A stretch of DNA of 64,000 nucleotides from Sediminibacterium ginsengisoli (lineage in GTDB: Bacteria > Bacteroidota > Bacteroidia > Chitinophagales > Chitinophagaceae), in the NCBI RefSeq assembly GCF_900167075.1, contig NZ_FUWH01000003.1, forward strand, positions 417,833 through 481,832, written 5' to 3'. A program made the translations under genes and the position numbers. Shown piece by piece: positions 27,476 to 35,601 of this stretch (its first letter is position 1; each line of letters begins with the position of its first letter). Below the pieces are notes generated by a model, which did not search any database, was not told the origin of the DNA, and saw only the letters and a list, made by a program, of their open reading frames with translations.

Positions 27476-27859
27476 TCATATCCTCAGGATCCGCTGAAAG
27501 ATATATTTACAGGAAGTCTGTATGTATAAGGACTCAACAGGTCCGTAACAACAATAGAGATAACTTAAAATGGATTGATAGTGAGCGATGGAATAGTAAC
27601 CGGATACCAGGCGCCACTTTTTTGCCAGCAACGATCTTCCGTATTCATCTTCCGAATCATCGCTGATCAGGTATTCTTTTTCCTGCCCGGGATACTGTGC
27701 ATCATCGAGAATCGCCTGTTCCCGGCTTGCAGTAACAAAATGTGTTTTTGAAAGCTGAGAGAGGGAACGGGTACTTTTGTTAAATGTACCCCCATAGGCA
27801 TTGCCATCCCTTCCTAAAAGAAGGAAACTCAGGGTTACAAAAAATACGATTGCTCTCAT
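27476..27859 (-). CDS. Small exported hypothetical protein upstream of the RND operon
   Basis: I do not recognise this 127-residue protein. It has a signal peptide (MRAIVFFVTLSFLLLGRDGNAYGG), then a polar region with acidic stretch ISDDSEDEYGR, and an aromatic, Cys-containing C-terminal part (SYLYCCYGPVESLYIQTSCKYIFQ). The C-terminal region might be an amphipathic or membrane-close segment. A good -7 box lies 8 bases before the ATG. The gene reads in the same direction as the RND operon, which begins 154 bp downstream without a clear terminator or promoter in between, so co-transcription is possible. No function is proposed. Confidence 0.6.
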   Translation of the reverse strand: MRAIVFFVTLSFLLLGRDGNAYGGTFNKSTRSLSQLSKTHFVTASREQAILDDAQYPGQEKEYLISDDSEDEYGRSLLAKKWRLVSGYYSIAHYQSILSYLYCCYGPVESLYIQTSCKYIFQRILRI

Positions 27860-27867
27860 CGGGGAGC

Positions 27868-27875
27868 CAAAAATA
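27868..27875 (-). promoter_or_regulatory. -7 box of the small exported gene (possibly of the whole RND operon)
   Basis: On the minus strand the bases read TATTTTTG, a full match to TAnnTTTG, 8 bases before the ATG at 27859. No clear promoter is visible between this gene and the adaptor gene. Confidence 0.55.
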
Positions 27876-28079
27876 ACGAAAGAATGAAATTGGGAAAAAA
27901 TTTCATAAGACCCGGCCGGTCAAAAAATGGTTAAATTATTTTAACAGAGGCATTCACCCAAACCCTTATTCCTGCTTGTTTTCATGGGTAAGCGTTTTTT
28001 CTGAGGTGAAGATGGGTTATCTTTAATGCAATCGCATTCCATTAATCCTTTATTATAGCTTTATAAACACAGGTATTTT

Positions 28080-28469
28080 ATGAAAGAAGAAATAAAAGCA
28101 TACCATCAGGCTCTGGCGGCAAGTGACCAGGAGATCTGTGATCTGCTTTTCCATGAAATATGCCTTCAGCTGCCGGAAGCAGAAAACAAGATCTGGCACC
28201 GTCACCCTGTCTGGTTCCTCGATGGTAACCCGGTAGCCGGGTATAGCAAACTGAAAAACTGTATCCGTTTATTGTTCTGGAGCGGTCAGTCTTTTGATGA
28301 GGCCGGCCTGGCGCCGGAAGGAAGCTTTAAAGCCGCTGAAAAAAGATATACAACTGCGGAAGAAGTGAATAAAAATGAGCTGAAACGCTGGCTGGGCAAG
28401 GCGAAAACGATCCAGTGGGATTATAAGAATATTGTAAAAAGAAAAGGTGTGCTTGAAAGATTACTGTAA
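28080..28469 (+). CDS. DUF1801 domain-containing protein (YdhG-like)
   Basis: The 129-residue protein matches the DUF1801 family: a helical start (IKAYHQALAASDQEICDLLFHEICLQLPEAENKIWHRHPVWFLDGNPVAGYSKLKNCIRLLFWSG) and a basic end (LKRWLGKAKTIQWDYKNIVKRKGVLERLL). DUF1801 proteins are small cytoplasmic alpha/beta proteins related to frataxin-like folds; their role is not established. A TATCTTTA box at 28018-28025 may be its -7 element, giving a leader of about 50 bases. A strong shared terminator separates it from the convergent fabG gene. Confidence 0.82.
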   Translation: MKEEIKAYHQALAASDQEICDLLFHEICLQLPEAENKIWHRHPVWFLDGNPVAGYSKLKNCIRLLFWSGQSFDEAGLAPEGSFKAAEKRYTTAEEVNKNELKRWLGKAKTIQWDYKNIVKRKGVLERLL

Positions 28470-28477
28470 TCTGCACC

Positions 28478-28516
28478 AAAGAAAACGGCTATTCCACAGG
28501 AATAGCCGTTTTCTTT
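28478..28516. terminator. Bidirectional terminator between DUF1801 and fabG
   Basis: A perfect 18-bp stem (28478-28495 with 28499-28516, loop ACA) with T's on one side and A's on the other separates two convergent genes. Confidence 0.9.
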
Positions 28517-28532
28517 TTTATGATCAGTTTGA

Positions 28533-29288
28533 TCAGATATTCAGCCCGCCGCAAACGCTCAGTACCTGGCCTGTAACATACGATGCCATATCGCTTGCCA
28601 GGAAAAGGGTGGTGTCTGCAATTTCTTCAGCGCGGCCAAAACGACCGAGCGGTATTTTCTTCAGGAACTCGGAAGCGCCTTCTCCTTCTTTCAGGTAATG
28701 GGTCATGTCTGTTTCTACGAAACCCGGTGCAATGGCATTGCAGCGGATATTGCGGCTGCCCAGCTCCAGCGCTACCGATTTGGTAAAGCCGATGATACCG
28801 GCCTTACTTGCTGCATAGCTGCTCTGGCCTGCATTTCCGCGGATACCGATGATAGAGCTCATGTTGATGATGCTTCCTTTTTTCGCTTTCATCATCGGGC
28901 GGATCACCTGCTTGGTCATGTTGAAGACACTTTTCAGGTTGATATCCATCACATCGTCCCACTGCTCGGCACTCATGCGCAATAACAGGTTGTCTTTCGA
29001 AATCCCTGCATTGTTAACACATACATCAATTGTTCCGAATTCTTTTGTTACATCATTAATGAAAGACTCACAATCTTCAAATACACCGGCATTGCTTTTA
29101 TAAGCTTTGGCATTCACACCCAGCGCCTTCAGCTGAGATTCGAGTGCTGCAGCTTTTTCAGCACTGCTGTCGCTGACATAACTGAAAGCCACATGACTGC
29201 CATGTTCGGCAAGTTTAAGCGCAATGGCAGCGCCTATTCCGCGGGCAGCCCCGGTAACTACAGATACTTTTCCTTCAAGTAATTTCAT
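28533..29288 (-). CDS. fabG: 3-oxoacyl-[acyl-carrier-protein] reductase
   Basis: The protein has 251 residues from the ATG at 29288 (an upstream ATG at 29315 would add a non-conserved tail). It is a classical short-chain dehydrogenase: TGxxxGIG motif in VVTGAARGIGAAIA, NNAG in VCVNNAGI, catalytic Ser in NMSSIIG and Tyr/Lys in SSYAASKAG, and PGFVETDMT and the C-terminal SYVTGQVLSVCGG typical of FabG. The enzyme reduces 3-oxoacyl-ACP with NADPH in fatty-acid elongation. Other short-chain dehydrogenases share these motifs, but length and the terminal segments fit FabG best. It has no partner fatty-acid genes beside it here. Confidence 0.9.
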   Translation of the reverse strand: MKLLEGKVSVVTGAARGIGAAIALKLAEHGSHVAFSYVSDSSAEKAAALESQLKALGVNAKAYKSNAGVFEDCESFINDVTKEFGTIDVCVNNAGISKDNLLLRMSAEQWDDVMDINLKSVFNMTKQVIRPMMKAKKGSIINMSSIIGIRGNAGQSSYAASKAGIIGFTKSVALELGSRNIRCNAIAPGFVETDMTHYLKEGEGASEFLKKIPLGRFGRAEEIADTTLFLASDMASYVTGQVLSVCGGLNI

Positions 29289-29383
29289 AACAACTGGTTT
29301 AGATTTGCGGAGCAAAATAAATGGAATTTGGGAATGATTCCGTTTCTCTTTGTTTTATCCCGTCTTAACAGGGCATTCAGGAA

Positions 29384-30913
29384 CTAAATAAAAGGGGCCG
29401 ACTGCCTGTTTTTTATGGCCAGGATCTCTTCCAGGTATTTCCGGTCATTGCTGAGCCGGGGTACTTTATGCTGGCCGCCCAGCTTTCCCCTGCTCTTCAG
29501 CCACTCGTGAAAAATACCTTTTTCCAGAGAATGCACAACCGGAATGGTGAGTGCTATATCCTTGTAACGTTTAGCTTCGTAATCACTGTTCACCATTTTC
29601 AGCGCGCTGTCCAGCTCAAAGGCAAACTGTTCTGTACTGGCCGGCGGATGTTCAAACTCTATGAGCCATTCATGCGCACCTTTATTATCATCCCCGAAAT
29701 AGACCGGCGCAGCTGTATAATCGTTTACCGTGATCTGTAATTTCTCACAGGCGATGGCGATGGCTTTGTCTGTATTGTCGGCAATCACTTCCTCGCCAAA
29801 TGCATTGATGTATTGTTTTAAACGACCGCTTACCTTAATACGGAATGGATAAGTGCTGGTGAATTGTATGGTATCGCCCACGAGGTAACGCCATAAACCA
29901 CCGTTGGTACTGATCACCAGCGCATAGTTTTTACCGGTTTCCACTTCCTTCAGGCCAATGGTCCGCGGGTTCCCGGATCCGTACTCTTCAATGGGCATGA
30001 ACTCATAGAAAATGCCATGGTCCAGGAAGAGCAGCATTCCATCTTCTCCGGGGTCGTCCTGTGCGGCGAAGAACCCTTCGCTTGCATTGTACATTTCAAG
30101 ATAGGTACAACCCGGACCGATCAGCTTCCTGAACTGCTCCCGGTAAGGTGTGAATGAAACGCCGCCATGGATATATAATTCAAGCCCTGGCCATACTTCT
30201 TTCAGCGTGGATTTACCGGTGATCTCAAGAATTCTCTTGATGAGCACAAGCGTCCAGGTAGGAACGCCGGAAATAGAGGTAACCAGTTCGGGTATGGTAG
30301 ACTGCGCCAGTTTTTCGATCTTCTGTTCCCATTCATCCATCAGGGCAATCGACAGTTCAGGCGTACGGATCCAGTTGGCCCAGATGGGTGTGTTCTGGAG
30401 CAGTACTGCGCTGAGATCGCCATAATGCACATCTTCATTTACTTTACTGATCTGGTGGCTGCCGCCGATCACAAGCCCCTTACCTGTTAACAGGTCGCTT
30501 TCTGTATGGTGATTGTAAAACAGCGTGAGCACATCCTTGGCTGCCTGGTAATGGCAATTCTCTAAACTTTCCTGGGTAATGGGAATGAACTTGCTTTTAT
30601 CGCTGGTGGTGCCGCTGCTTTTGGCGAACCAGTTCACGGGCGTATTCCAGAGCAGGTTTTCTTCCCCGTTCATTAAACGCTCTATATAAGGCTTGAGGTC
30701 GTCATACTCGTGTATGGGAACGCTTTCCTTGAATCTGCGGATGCTGAACAGCTCCTTGAAACCATATTTACGGCCGATTTCAGTGTACTGGCCATGGGTA
30801 ACCAGGTCCTGCAATACTTCACGCTGGGCAGCAACCGGATCTGTCATCCATTGCTCAATGCGCCAGTGCCTGAAGCGGGCCAATCTCGATATTGCCGGAC
30901 TGAGAATTTTCAT
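29384..30913 (-). CDS. GH3 auxin-responsive promoter family protein (acyl-adenylating enzyme)
   Basis: The protein has about 509 residues from the ATG at 30913, the first that does not overlap lptB. It matches bacterial GH3 proteins: an ATP/AMP-binding motif SSGTTSDKSKFIPIT, the middle segment TYLEMYNASEGFFAAQDD, and the C-terminal hinge IQFTSTYPFRIKVSGRLKQYINAFGEEV. Plant GH3 enzymes join amino acids to hormones by acyl-adenylation. The bacterial homologues are widespread in Bacteroidota and their substrates are unknown. It is cytoplasmic by absence of a signal. It is 67 bp downstream of lptB on the same strand and could be in the same transcript. Confidence 0.88.
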   Translation of the reverse strand: MKILSPAISRLARFRHWRIEQWMTDPVAAQREVLQDLVTHGQYTEIGRKYGFKELFSIRRFKESVPIHEYDDLKPYIERLMNGEENLLWNTPVNWFAKSSGTTSDKSKFIPITQESLENCHYQAAKDVLTLFYNHHTESDLLTGKGLVIGGSHQISKVNEDVHYGDLSAVLLQNTPIWANWIRTPELSIALMDEWEQKIEKLAQSTIPELVTSISGVPTWTLVLIKRILEITGKSTLKEVWPGLELYIHGGVSFTPYREQFRKLIGPGCTYLEMYNASEGFFAAQDDPGEDGMLLFLDHGIFYEFMPIEEYGSGNPRTIGLKEVETGKNYALVISTNGGLWRYLVGDTIQFTSTYPFRIKVSGRLKQYINAFGEEVIADNTDKAIAIACEKLQITVNDYTAAPVYFGDDNKGAHEWLIEFEHPPASTEQFAFELDSALKMVNSDYEAKRYKDIALTIPVVHSLEKGIFHEWLKSRGKLGGQHKVPRLSNDRKYLEEILAIKNRQSAPFI

Positions 30914-30980
30914 AAGACGTACAACAGCAGCAAAATAAGCAATGCCGGCGACTATTTGTGTAATAAAGCGGAAAAAGAGG

Positions 30981-31778
30981 TCAGATAAGCGGATCCCTGG
31001 GTGCATCCGGGATGATACCGTCGCGCCCCATTTCAATGATCCAGTCTTTTCTGCGGAGTTCGAAGTTGGTACCAAGGTAAAGCCTGCGCACCTGTTCGTT
31101 CTCGGCCAGCTCTTCGGCTGTACCATGACGGAATATTTTACCCTCGATCAGCAGGTAGGCACGATCGCAGATAGAAAGTGTTTCGTTTACGTTATGGTCT
31201 GTAATGAGGATGCCGATGTTTTTGTATTTAAGTCTTGCCACAACGCTCTGGATGTCCTCAACGGCAATCGGGTCAACGCCGGCAAAGGGTTCATCCAGCA
31301 GGATGAATTTGGGATCTACGGCAAGCGCGCGCGCAATCTCGGTTCTTCTTCTTTCACCGCCGCTGAGACTGTCGCCGTTGTTTTTACGAACATGATGCAG
31401 GTTGAACTCATCCAGCAGGGATTCCAGCTTATGCTGGCGTTCCTGTTTGGTAAGTGTTGTCATTTCCAGAACCGACATAATATTATTTTCCACGCTCAGC
31501 TTCCTGAATACGCTGGCTTCCTGCGGAAGGTAACCGATACCCATCTGTGCCCGTTTATACATGGGCAGTCTGGTGATATCCTGGTCGTTCAGAAAAACGG
31601 AACCTTCATCCGGTTTGATCAGGCCAACCACCATGTAAAAAGTGGTGGTTTTACCGGCACCGTTAGGCCCCAGCAAGCCAACGATCTCACCCTGTTTTAC
31701 CTGTATACTTACATGGTTAACAACGGTTCTGCCCTTATAGCTTTTAAGCAGGTCTGTGGTATGGATGGTGAGGTTCAA
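30981..31778 (-). CDS. lptB: LPS export ABC transporter ATP-binding protein LptB
   Basis: The 265-residue protein is an ABC ATPase with Walker [10 protein letters not shown], signature LSGGERRR and Walker [13 protein letters not shown], plus the LptB-type Q-loop and [16 protein letters not shown]. It drives extraction of lipopolysaccharide from the inner membrane with LptFG. I propose the TTG at 31778 as start, because the -7 box at 31795-31802 lies just upstream and a TTG at 31814 would be upstream of it; the protein then begins [17 protein letters not shown]. The C-terminal tail after [12 protein letters not shown] is longer than in E. coli and seems species-specific. It is divergent from metF. 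Confidence 0.94.
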   Translation of the reverse strand: MNLTIHTTDLLKSYKGRTVVNHVSIQVKQGEIVGLLGPNGAGKTTTFYMVVGLIKPDEGSVFLNDQDITRLPMYKRAQMGIGYLPQEASVFRKLSVENNIMSVLEMTTLTKQERQHKLESLLDEFNLHHVRKNNGDSLSGGERRRTEIARALAVDPKFILLDEPFAGVDPIAVEDIQSVVARLKYKNIGILITDHNVNETLSICDRAYLLIEGKIFRHGTAEELAENEQVRRLYLGTNFELRRKDWIIEMGRDGIIPDAPRDPLI

Positions 31779-31794
31779 AAGGCGCTTGTTTGAA

Positions 31795-31802
31795 CAAAAA
31801 TA
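31795..31802 (-). promoter_or_regulatory. -7 box of lptB
   Basis: The minus strand reads TATTTTTG, a full match to TAnnTTTG, 16 bases before the proposed TTG start. It supports the shorter lptB start. Confidence 0.6.
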
Positions 31803-31894
31803 AACGATCTGCAACAGATATAAGAGGCTGTTTTTATCTTAACACATGTTTATACCTCGTATATTGCAGGGATTTTATAAGGAACGAAGAGAAA

Positions 31895-32848
31895 ATGAAA
31901 ATTACCGAGCACATCCGTCAATCCAAAGACACCCTGATCTCTTTCGAAGTGCTGCCGCCTTTGAAAGGAAAGACCATTACTTCATTGTATGATCACCTCG
32001 ATCCACTGATGGAATTCAAGCCATCCTGGATCAACGTGACTTACCACCGCAGTGAAACAATGTTCAAGAAAAAGGCCGACGGAACTTTTGAAAAAGTAGA
32101 AGTGCGCAAAAGACCCGGAACGGTTGGCATCTGTGCGGCGATCATGAACCACTATAAAGTGGATGCGGTTCCGCATATCATCTGCGGCGGCTTTACAAAA
32201 AGGGAAACCGAAGATGCGCTGATCGATCTTGACTTCCTGGGGATAGACAATGTGCTGGTATTGAGAGGAGACGCCGCCAAGAACGAAACTTCCTTTGAAC
32301 CCGAAAAAGACGGGAACCATTATGCGCTCGACCTGCTGCAGCAGGTAGGCAATATGAATAATGGTATTTATATGGACGAGGATATCAAGAACGGCGGAAA
32401 AACGAATTTCTGCATGGGGGTAGCCGGTTATCCCGAAAAACATTTTGAAGCCCCCAACCTGGAAATAGACCTGCTGAAACTGAAACAGAAAGTAGATGCA
32501 GGTGCAGAATACATCATGACCCAGATGTTCTTCAACAACCAGAAATTCTACGATTTTGTGAAAGCCTGCCGTGATATGGACATCCAGGTGCCCATCATTC
32601 CTGGATTAAAGCCGGTAACGAACAAAAAGCAGCTGACCGTATTGCCAAGAACCTTCCACGTAGATATTCCAACGGAACTCTCCAATGCTATTATGAAGTG
32701 TAAAACAGATGCAGAGTGCGAACAGGTAGGAACAGAATGGCTGGTTCAGCAAAGCAAAGAACTCAAGGCATTCGGTGTTCCGGTATTACATTACTACACA
32801 CTTGGAAAACCTAAAGTGATCTGGAATGTTGTAAAAGAGATCGTATAA
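31895..32848 (+). CDS. metF: Methylenetetrahydrofolate reductase
   Basis: The protein has 317 residues from the ATG at 31895 (MKITEHIRQSKDTLISFEVLPP). It matches the MetF TIM barrel with the SFEVLPP start, KPSWINVTYHRS, the folate-binding core VDAVPHIICGGFTKRETEDALIDLDFLGIDNVLVLRGD, and GAEYIMTQMFFNN with the flavin-site residues. It reduces 5,10-methylene-tetrahydrofolate to 5-methyl-tetrahydrofolate for methionine synthesis and uses FAD. The frame is open further upstream to 31790, but that part has no family similarity. A TATATTG-like -7 box at 31860-31866 precedes the chosen start. A terminator follows. No methionine genes are adjacent. Confidence 0.94.
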   Translation: MKITEHIRQSKDTLISFEVLPPLKGKTITSLYDHLDPLMEFKPSWINVTYHRSETMFKKKADGTFEKVEVRKRPGTVGICAAIMNHYKVDAVPHIICGGFTKRETEDALIDLDFLGIDNVLVLRGDAAKNETSFEPEKDGNHYALDLLQQVGNMNNGIYMDEDIKNGGKTNFCMGVAGYPEKHFEAPNLEIDLLKLKQKVDAGAEYIMTQMFFNNQKFYDFVKACRDMDIQVPIIPGLKPVTNKKQLTVLPRTFHVDIPTELSNAIMKCKTDAECEQVGTEWLVQQSKELKAFGVPVLHYYTLGKPKVIWNVVKEIV

Positions 32849-32852
32849 CAAA

Positions 32853-32877
32853 AAAGAGCCGTGAGGCTCTTTTTTTT
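32853..32877 (+). terminator. Intrinsic terminator of metF
   Basis: An 8-bp stem (32853-32860 with 32865-32872, loop GTGA) is followed by a T run. Confidence 0.85.
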
Positions 32878-32902
32878 ACACATGAAAACACACTTGCCGT
32901 GT

Positions 32903-33385
32903 TTATAACTTAAATCCATAGGCAACCCTCAGCGCCAGCTGTTTGGTAGCGCTGTATTTGGTAAAATCCTCGTATTTGACGCTGATATCCCAGTCTCTGG
33001 CAACAATGGTACCGATAGACGGAGAATAAACGAAAGAGGTACCTGTACCGGACTGTGTTCCGAAACCTGCACCTGCTTCACCTGCAAAATAAAGTGCTGG
33101 CGTAGCAAATACTTTAAGACCGCCTTTCACAGGAATATAGCCGGTATGGCCGCCATCCCAGAAAAAGTGGGTATAACCCGACGTAAGGATCCAGGAAACA
33201 CTGTTACCAATGCTTTGCTGCAGCCTCAGATCGGCACCCAACACAAAATTGGAAGGGTTGTTCAAAGAAACACCAGGCATAATACTAACACCCAAACGGA
33301 GCGGTTCCCGGCTTTGTTCTGACTGTGCTTGCGCAGTTAAACCTGTTACTAACAGGATCGCTGCTACTACTGTTCTTAATTTCAT
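32903..33385 (-). CDS. Small outer-membrane beta-barrel protein
   Basis: The protein has 160 residues from the ATG at 33385 and a signal peptide (MKLRTVVAAILLVTGLTAQAQ). The mature part is rich in Gly and aromatic residues with alternating strand pattern (LRLGVSIMPGVSLN, VLGADLRLQQSI, GGLKVFATPALYFAGEAGAGFG, KQLALRVAYGFKL). This fits an 8-stranded OmpW- or PorT-like barrel, common and poorly characterised in Bacteroidota. It follows metF in convergent orientation and is not obviously linked to it. The longer frame starting at 33469 is not used because it adds a non-signal tail. Confidence 0.75.
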   Translation of the reverse strand: MKLRTVVAAILLVTGLTAQAQSEQSREPLRLGVSIMPGVSLNNPSNFVLGADLRLQQSIGNSVSWILTSGYTHFFWDGGHTGYIPVKGGLKVFATPALYFAGEAGAGFGTQSGTGTSFVYSPSIGTIVARDWDISVKYEDFTKYSATKQLALRVAYGFKL

Positions 33386-33452
33386 ACGCGATGTTTTAGC
33401 AATAACTACAAACATTATGCCCACCGGGCAGCCTTTTTCCCATATAAGCAAA

Positions 33453-33479
33453 AAAGCGAACGTGTTCAACGTTCGCTTT
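33453..33479 (-). terminator. Intrinsic terminator of the Nfu gene
   Basis: A 10-bp stem (33453-33462 with 33470-33479, loop 33463-33469) is followed on the minus strand by a T run. It lies 26 bp beyond the Nfu stop. Confidence 0.8.
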
Positions 33480-33504
33480 CTGCTTGTTATAATGTTTTAG
33501 CTTG

Positions 33505-34104
33505 TTATTCTGCTTCAGCTACCACTTCTTTCACTTCGGGGATCATACGCTTCATCATACCTTCGATACCTGCTTTTAAGGTGATCATTGAAGACGGGCA
33601 ACCGCTGCAACTACCCTGGAGCATCAGGTTTACCACGCCGTCGTTATAGCTTTTGAACTGGATAGCTCCGCCATCCATTTCCACGGCCGGCTTCACGTAG
33701 TTCTCCAGCAGTTCTTTAACGCGTTTAACGATATCATCATCGTCTGCACTTACCGTATTGCTGGCTTCCTGTTTTACTTTGGCTACTTCATCATCGTTCA
33801 CAACCACACCACCATTTTCCAGGTATTCTTTCAGGAAAGCTTTGATGGTAGGGATCACATCCTGCCAGTCTTCCGTTTCCTGGGTTTTGGTGAGTGTAAC
33901 GAAATTGCTGGCAATAAATACGCTGCGGATAAAGGGAAAGCTGAACAGTTCTTTAGCCAGTGGCGATGGTCCGGCAAGTGATTCATCAGCAAAATCAATG
34001 CTTTTTCCGGGGTACAGTAATTTATTGGCCACGAACTTCATGGTTTCCGGGTTGGGCGTCATTTCGGTGTAAATACTGATAACCGGGTTTCCTGTCTTAA
34101 TCAT
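33505..34104 (-). CDS. NifU family Fe-S cluster scaffold protein (Nfu type)
   Basis: The 199-residue protein joins an Nfu N-terminal domain (residues about 8-100, MTPNPETMKFVANKLLYPG, LFSFPFIRSVFIASNFVTLTK) to a NifU-like C-terminal domain with CxxC in LQGSCSGCPSSMITLKAGIEGMMKRMIPEV. The acidic linker (VSADDDD) joins the two. Such proteins hold [4Fe-4S] clusters on a dimer and pass them to target apoproteins. There is no signal peptide, so it acts in the cytoplasm. It has its own terminator and is not beside other suf or isc genes. Confidence 0.93.
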   Translation of the reverse strand: MIKTGNPVISIYTEMTPNPETMKFVANKLLYPGKSIDFADESLAGPSPLAKELFSFPFIRSVFIASNFVTLTKTQETEDWQDVIPTIKAFLKEYLENGGVVVNDDEVAKVKQEASNTVSADDDDIVKRVKELLENYVKPAVEMDGGAIQFKSYNDGVVNLMLQGSCSGCPSSMITLKAGIEGMMKRMIPEVKEVVAEAE

Positions 34105-34162
34105 GCGTCTGCTTTTTAGTATTTACAGGAATATCATTTTCCTGCCATACAAAAATAAACAA

Positions 34163-34185
34163 AAGCCCGCGGTTATAACGGGCTT
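34163..34185 (-). terminator. Terminator of the small exported protein gene
   Basis: A 7-bp GC-rich stem (34163-34169 with 34179-34185) with an internal CCGCGG is followed on the minus strand by TTTTGTTTATTTTT. It lies 52 bp after the stop of the gene at 34237. Confidence 0.65.
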
Positions 34186-34236
34186 ATTTCAATTTTTCAG
34201 AACTGGGTATTGCTTATTTCGGATATCGAAACAGGC

Positions 34237-34452
34237 TTACCAAAGCTCTAGTCTGGCAGACCCGTCTAAAAGAGAGGGTGCCGCAACCGCTTTGGCCGGC
34301 TCACAGGAGTTCTTTCCCGGGCAACTGCAGACCGGGGCCTTTGCCCTTACACGTTCAGGGCGGATGATCGACATGGATTGGTGGGGGGCAGCCAATACAA
34401 CACTTGCCAGGCAGAGCAAGTAAGGTACCGTGTTTTGGAATGCTGCTTTCAT
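34237..34452 (-). CDS. Small exported Cys-containing protein, palindrome-linked
   Basis: I do not recognise this 71-residue protein. The ATG at 34452 starts a signal-like hydrophobic region (MKAAFQNTVPYLLCLASVVLAAP). The mature part has three Cys in the short segment VCSCPGKNSCEPAK and is basic before it (IIRPERVRAKA). The Cys cluster may form a disulfide or bind metal or haem. A full-match -7 box and a palindrome at the same spacing as the neighbouring regulator genes precede it, which is the best evidence that it is real. It is monocistronic with a terminator. I infer membership in the regulon of the nearby two-component system. Confidence 0.6.
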   Translation of the reverse strand: MKAAFQNTVPYLLCLASVVLAAPHQSMSIIRPERVRAKAPVCSCPGKNSCEPAKAVAAPSLLDGSARLELW

Positions 34453-34472
34453 AATGCTGGTATAATAAGATG

Positions 34473-34519
34473 CAAAAGTATACGGGAATTTGCAAGAATG
34501 CAACCACATAAATGTGTGA
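34473..34519 (-). promoter_or_regulatory. Promoter with palindromic operator, small exported protein gene
   Basis: The minus strand has -7 box TACTTTTG (34473-34480), full match, 20 bases before the ATG. A palindrome CCACATAAATGTGTGA lies at 34504-34519, 23 bp upstream of the box. It is one of five copies of a TCACAT-N4-ATGTGA motif in 34-41 kb. Confidence 0.6.
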
Positions 34520-34552
34520 AATGCGTTTTTTTGCGGTTTTGTGCAAGAAAAA

Positions 34553-34573
34553 AGCCTCCCGAATGGGGAGGCT
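34553..34573 (-). terminator. Terminator of the first YD-repeat-like lipoprotein gene
   Basis: An 8-bp stem (34553-34560 with 34566-34573) is followed on the minus strand by TTTTTTC. A close copy occurs after the paralogous gene at 35602-35624. Confidence 0.8.
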
Positions 34574-34603
34574 ATATGCGAGGTTTGTGTAAAATGTTGT
34601 TTA

Positions 34604-35422
34604 TCAATAAGATATTTGTGTAACGTCTGTTTTATCCTGCTGACCAGGCACTTTTGTAACAGCGGTACGTTTCACCGGATTACCTGTATTATCATAGGTG
34701 TAAGTATAAATAGTGGTTTCCGTTACTTTCCCGGTGTTATCATAACGGGTTTCCTTGCCAGGATTGTTGAGTGCAACCGGCTTTTGAAGCGGGAAGTACG
34801 CAGCATGATCAAACATGATAATGGTATTATTCTTATCGTCATAATCAGAATACTCAACTACTTCTTCTTTCTCCAGCGTTTTACTCGCATCCTTATAAAA
34901 ATAAATTGACATTTTCTGAACGTTTCCATTTGCCGAATATTCATACACAAAACGCATGGAGGGCGGAAGCCCGGGAGGAGACGTTTTCAGGTAGGAGTCC
35001 AATTGTGTGAGGAAGCCGTTCTTGTAAGTAAAGTCGTAAGTGCCGCTAACATTACTTAAGAGCGAAGAAACATCCATTTTTGTTACGATCCCTCCGGTAT
35101 AAGTATATTTTATATCATCAATGAGGCCGTTCATCTCCGTGAGAACTCCTGATGTGTAAACAAGGTTGTATATCGCAATCCCCGGCGTAGACGGATCGTT
35201 AAGGGACGTGACTTTTTTAATGGTCTTGTCTGTATTGTATTCAACGATAATATCGCCGTTTGCGGGGGATGAAATCTTTGATACCTTGCCGGCCGCTCCG
35301 GTTACCGTACCCGGTGTTGCCCTCGGTATCTCGAAACTTCCTTCTTTGGTACACCCTGTGAATAAACAGGTGGCGATGGCCAGAAATACAGCTAAAGCCC
35401 TGGCTTGAATAAATCCTTTCAT
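34604..35422 (-). CDS. YD-repeat-like outer-membrane lipoprotein, paralog A
   Basis: The protein has about 272 residues from the ATG at 35422. The signal MKGFIQARALAVFLAIATCLFTGC ends in a lipobox (FTGC), followed by TKEGS, which predicts an outer-membrane lipoprotein. The mature part is a run of YD/Rhs-like strands (VEYNTDKTIKKVTSL, YKNGFLTQLDSYL, YSANGNVQKMSIYFY, YDNTGKVTETTIYTYTYDNTGNPVKRTAV), which suggests a beta-helix or wrapped-sheet surface protein. It is clearly paralogous to the gene at 35654, including the terminator and start region. No function is known. Its promoter has a full -7 box, but only a decayed palindrome. Confidence 0.75.
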   Translation of the reverse strand: MKGFIQARALAVFLAIATCLFTGCTKEGSFEIPRATPGTVTGAAGKVSKISSPANGDIIVEYNTDKTIKKVTSLNDPSTPGIAIYNLVYTSGVLTEMNGLIDDIKYTYTGGIVTKMDVSSLLSNVSGTYDFTYKNGFLTQLDSYLKTSPPGLPPSMRFVYEYSANGNVQKMSIYFYKDASKTLEKEEVVEYSDYDDKNNTIIMFDHAAYFPLQKPVALNNPGKETRYDNTGKVTETTIYTYTYDNTGNPVKRTAVTKVPGQQDKTDVTQISY

Positions 35423-35446
35423 TTGCTTTTTACATTTTGTCTTATG

Positions 35447-35454
35447 CAAACATA
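35447..35454 (-). promoter_or_regulatory. -7 box of lipoprotein paralog A
   Basis: The minus strand reads TATGTTTG, a full match, 24 bases before the ATG. A palindrome-like remnant with arm ACAT and spacer ATTTA lies near 35488-35503, 10 bp (one helical turn) further than in the other copies. I treat this remnant as uncertain. Confidence 0.55.
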
Positions 35455-35601
35455 ACAAACAGCTTCAGTTGTGTCTGCTTATTGAAGAAACATATTTATT
35501 TATGCAAGGCTTCACAATGGGGCCGGTTTCAACTTTTGGAAAGCTTCAAAGCTTTCCAAAAGTTATTATCTATAAACGTGTGAGGCAGATTGTGCAAGAA
35601 A

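Noticed and set aside
30914..31126. Longer start for the GH3-family protein
   Set aside because: The extension overlaps lptB and shows no family similarity; the ATG at 30913 fits the family start.
30942..31793. Long open frame (283 codons) antisense to lptB
   Set aside because: It is the mirror of a strongly conserved ABC ATPase, with no domain and no promoter of its own.
34103..34423. Plus-strand frame over the small exported protein gene
   Set aside because: It lies antisense to a gene with promoter, signal peptide and terminator, and has none of these itself.
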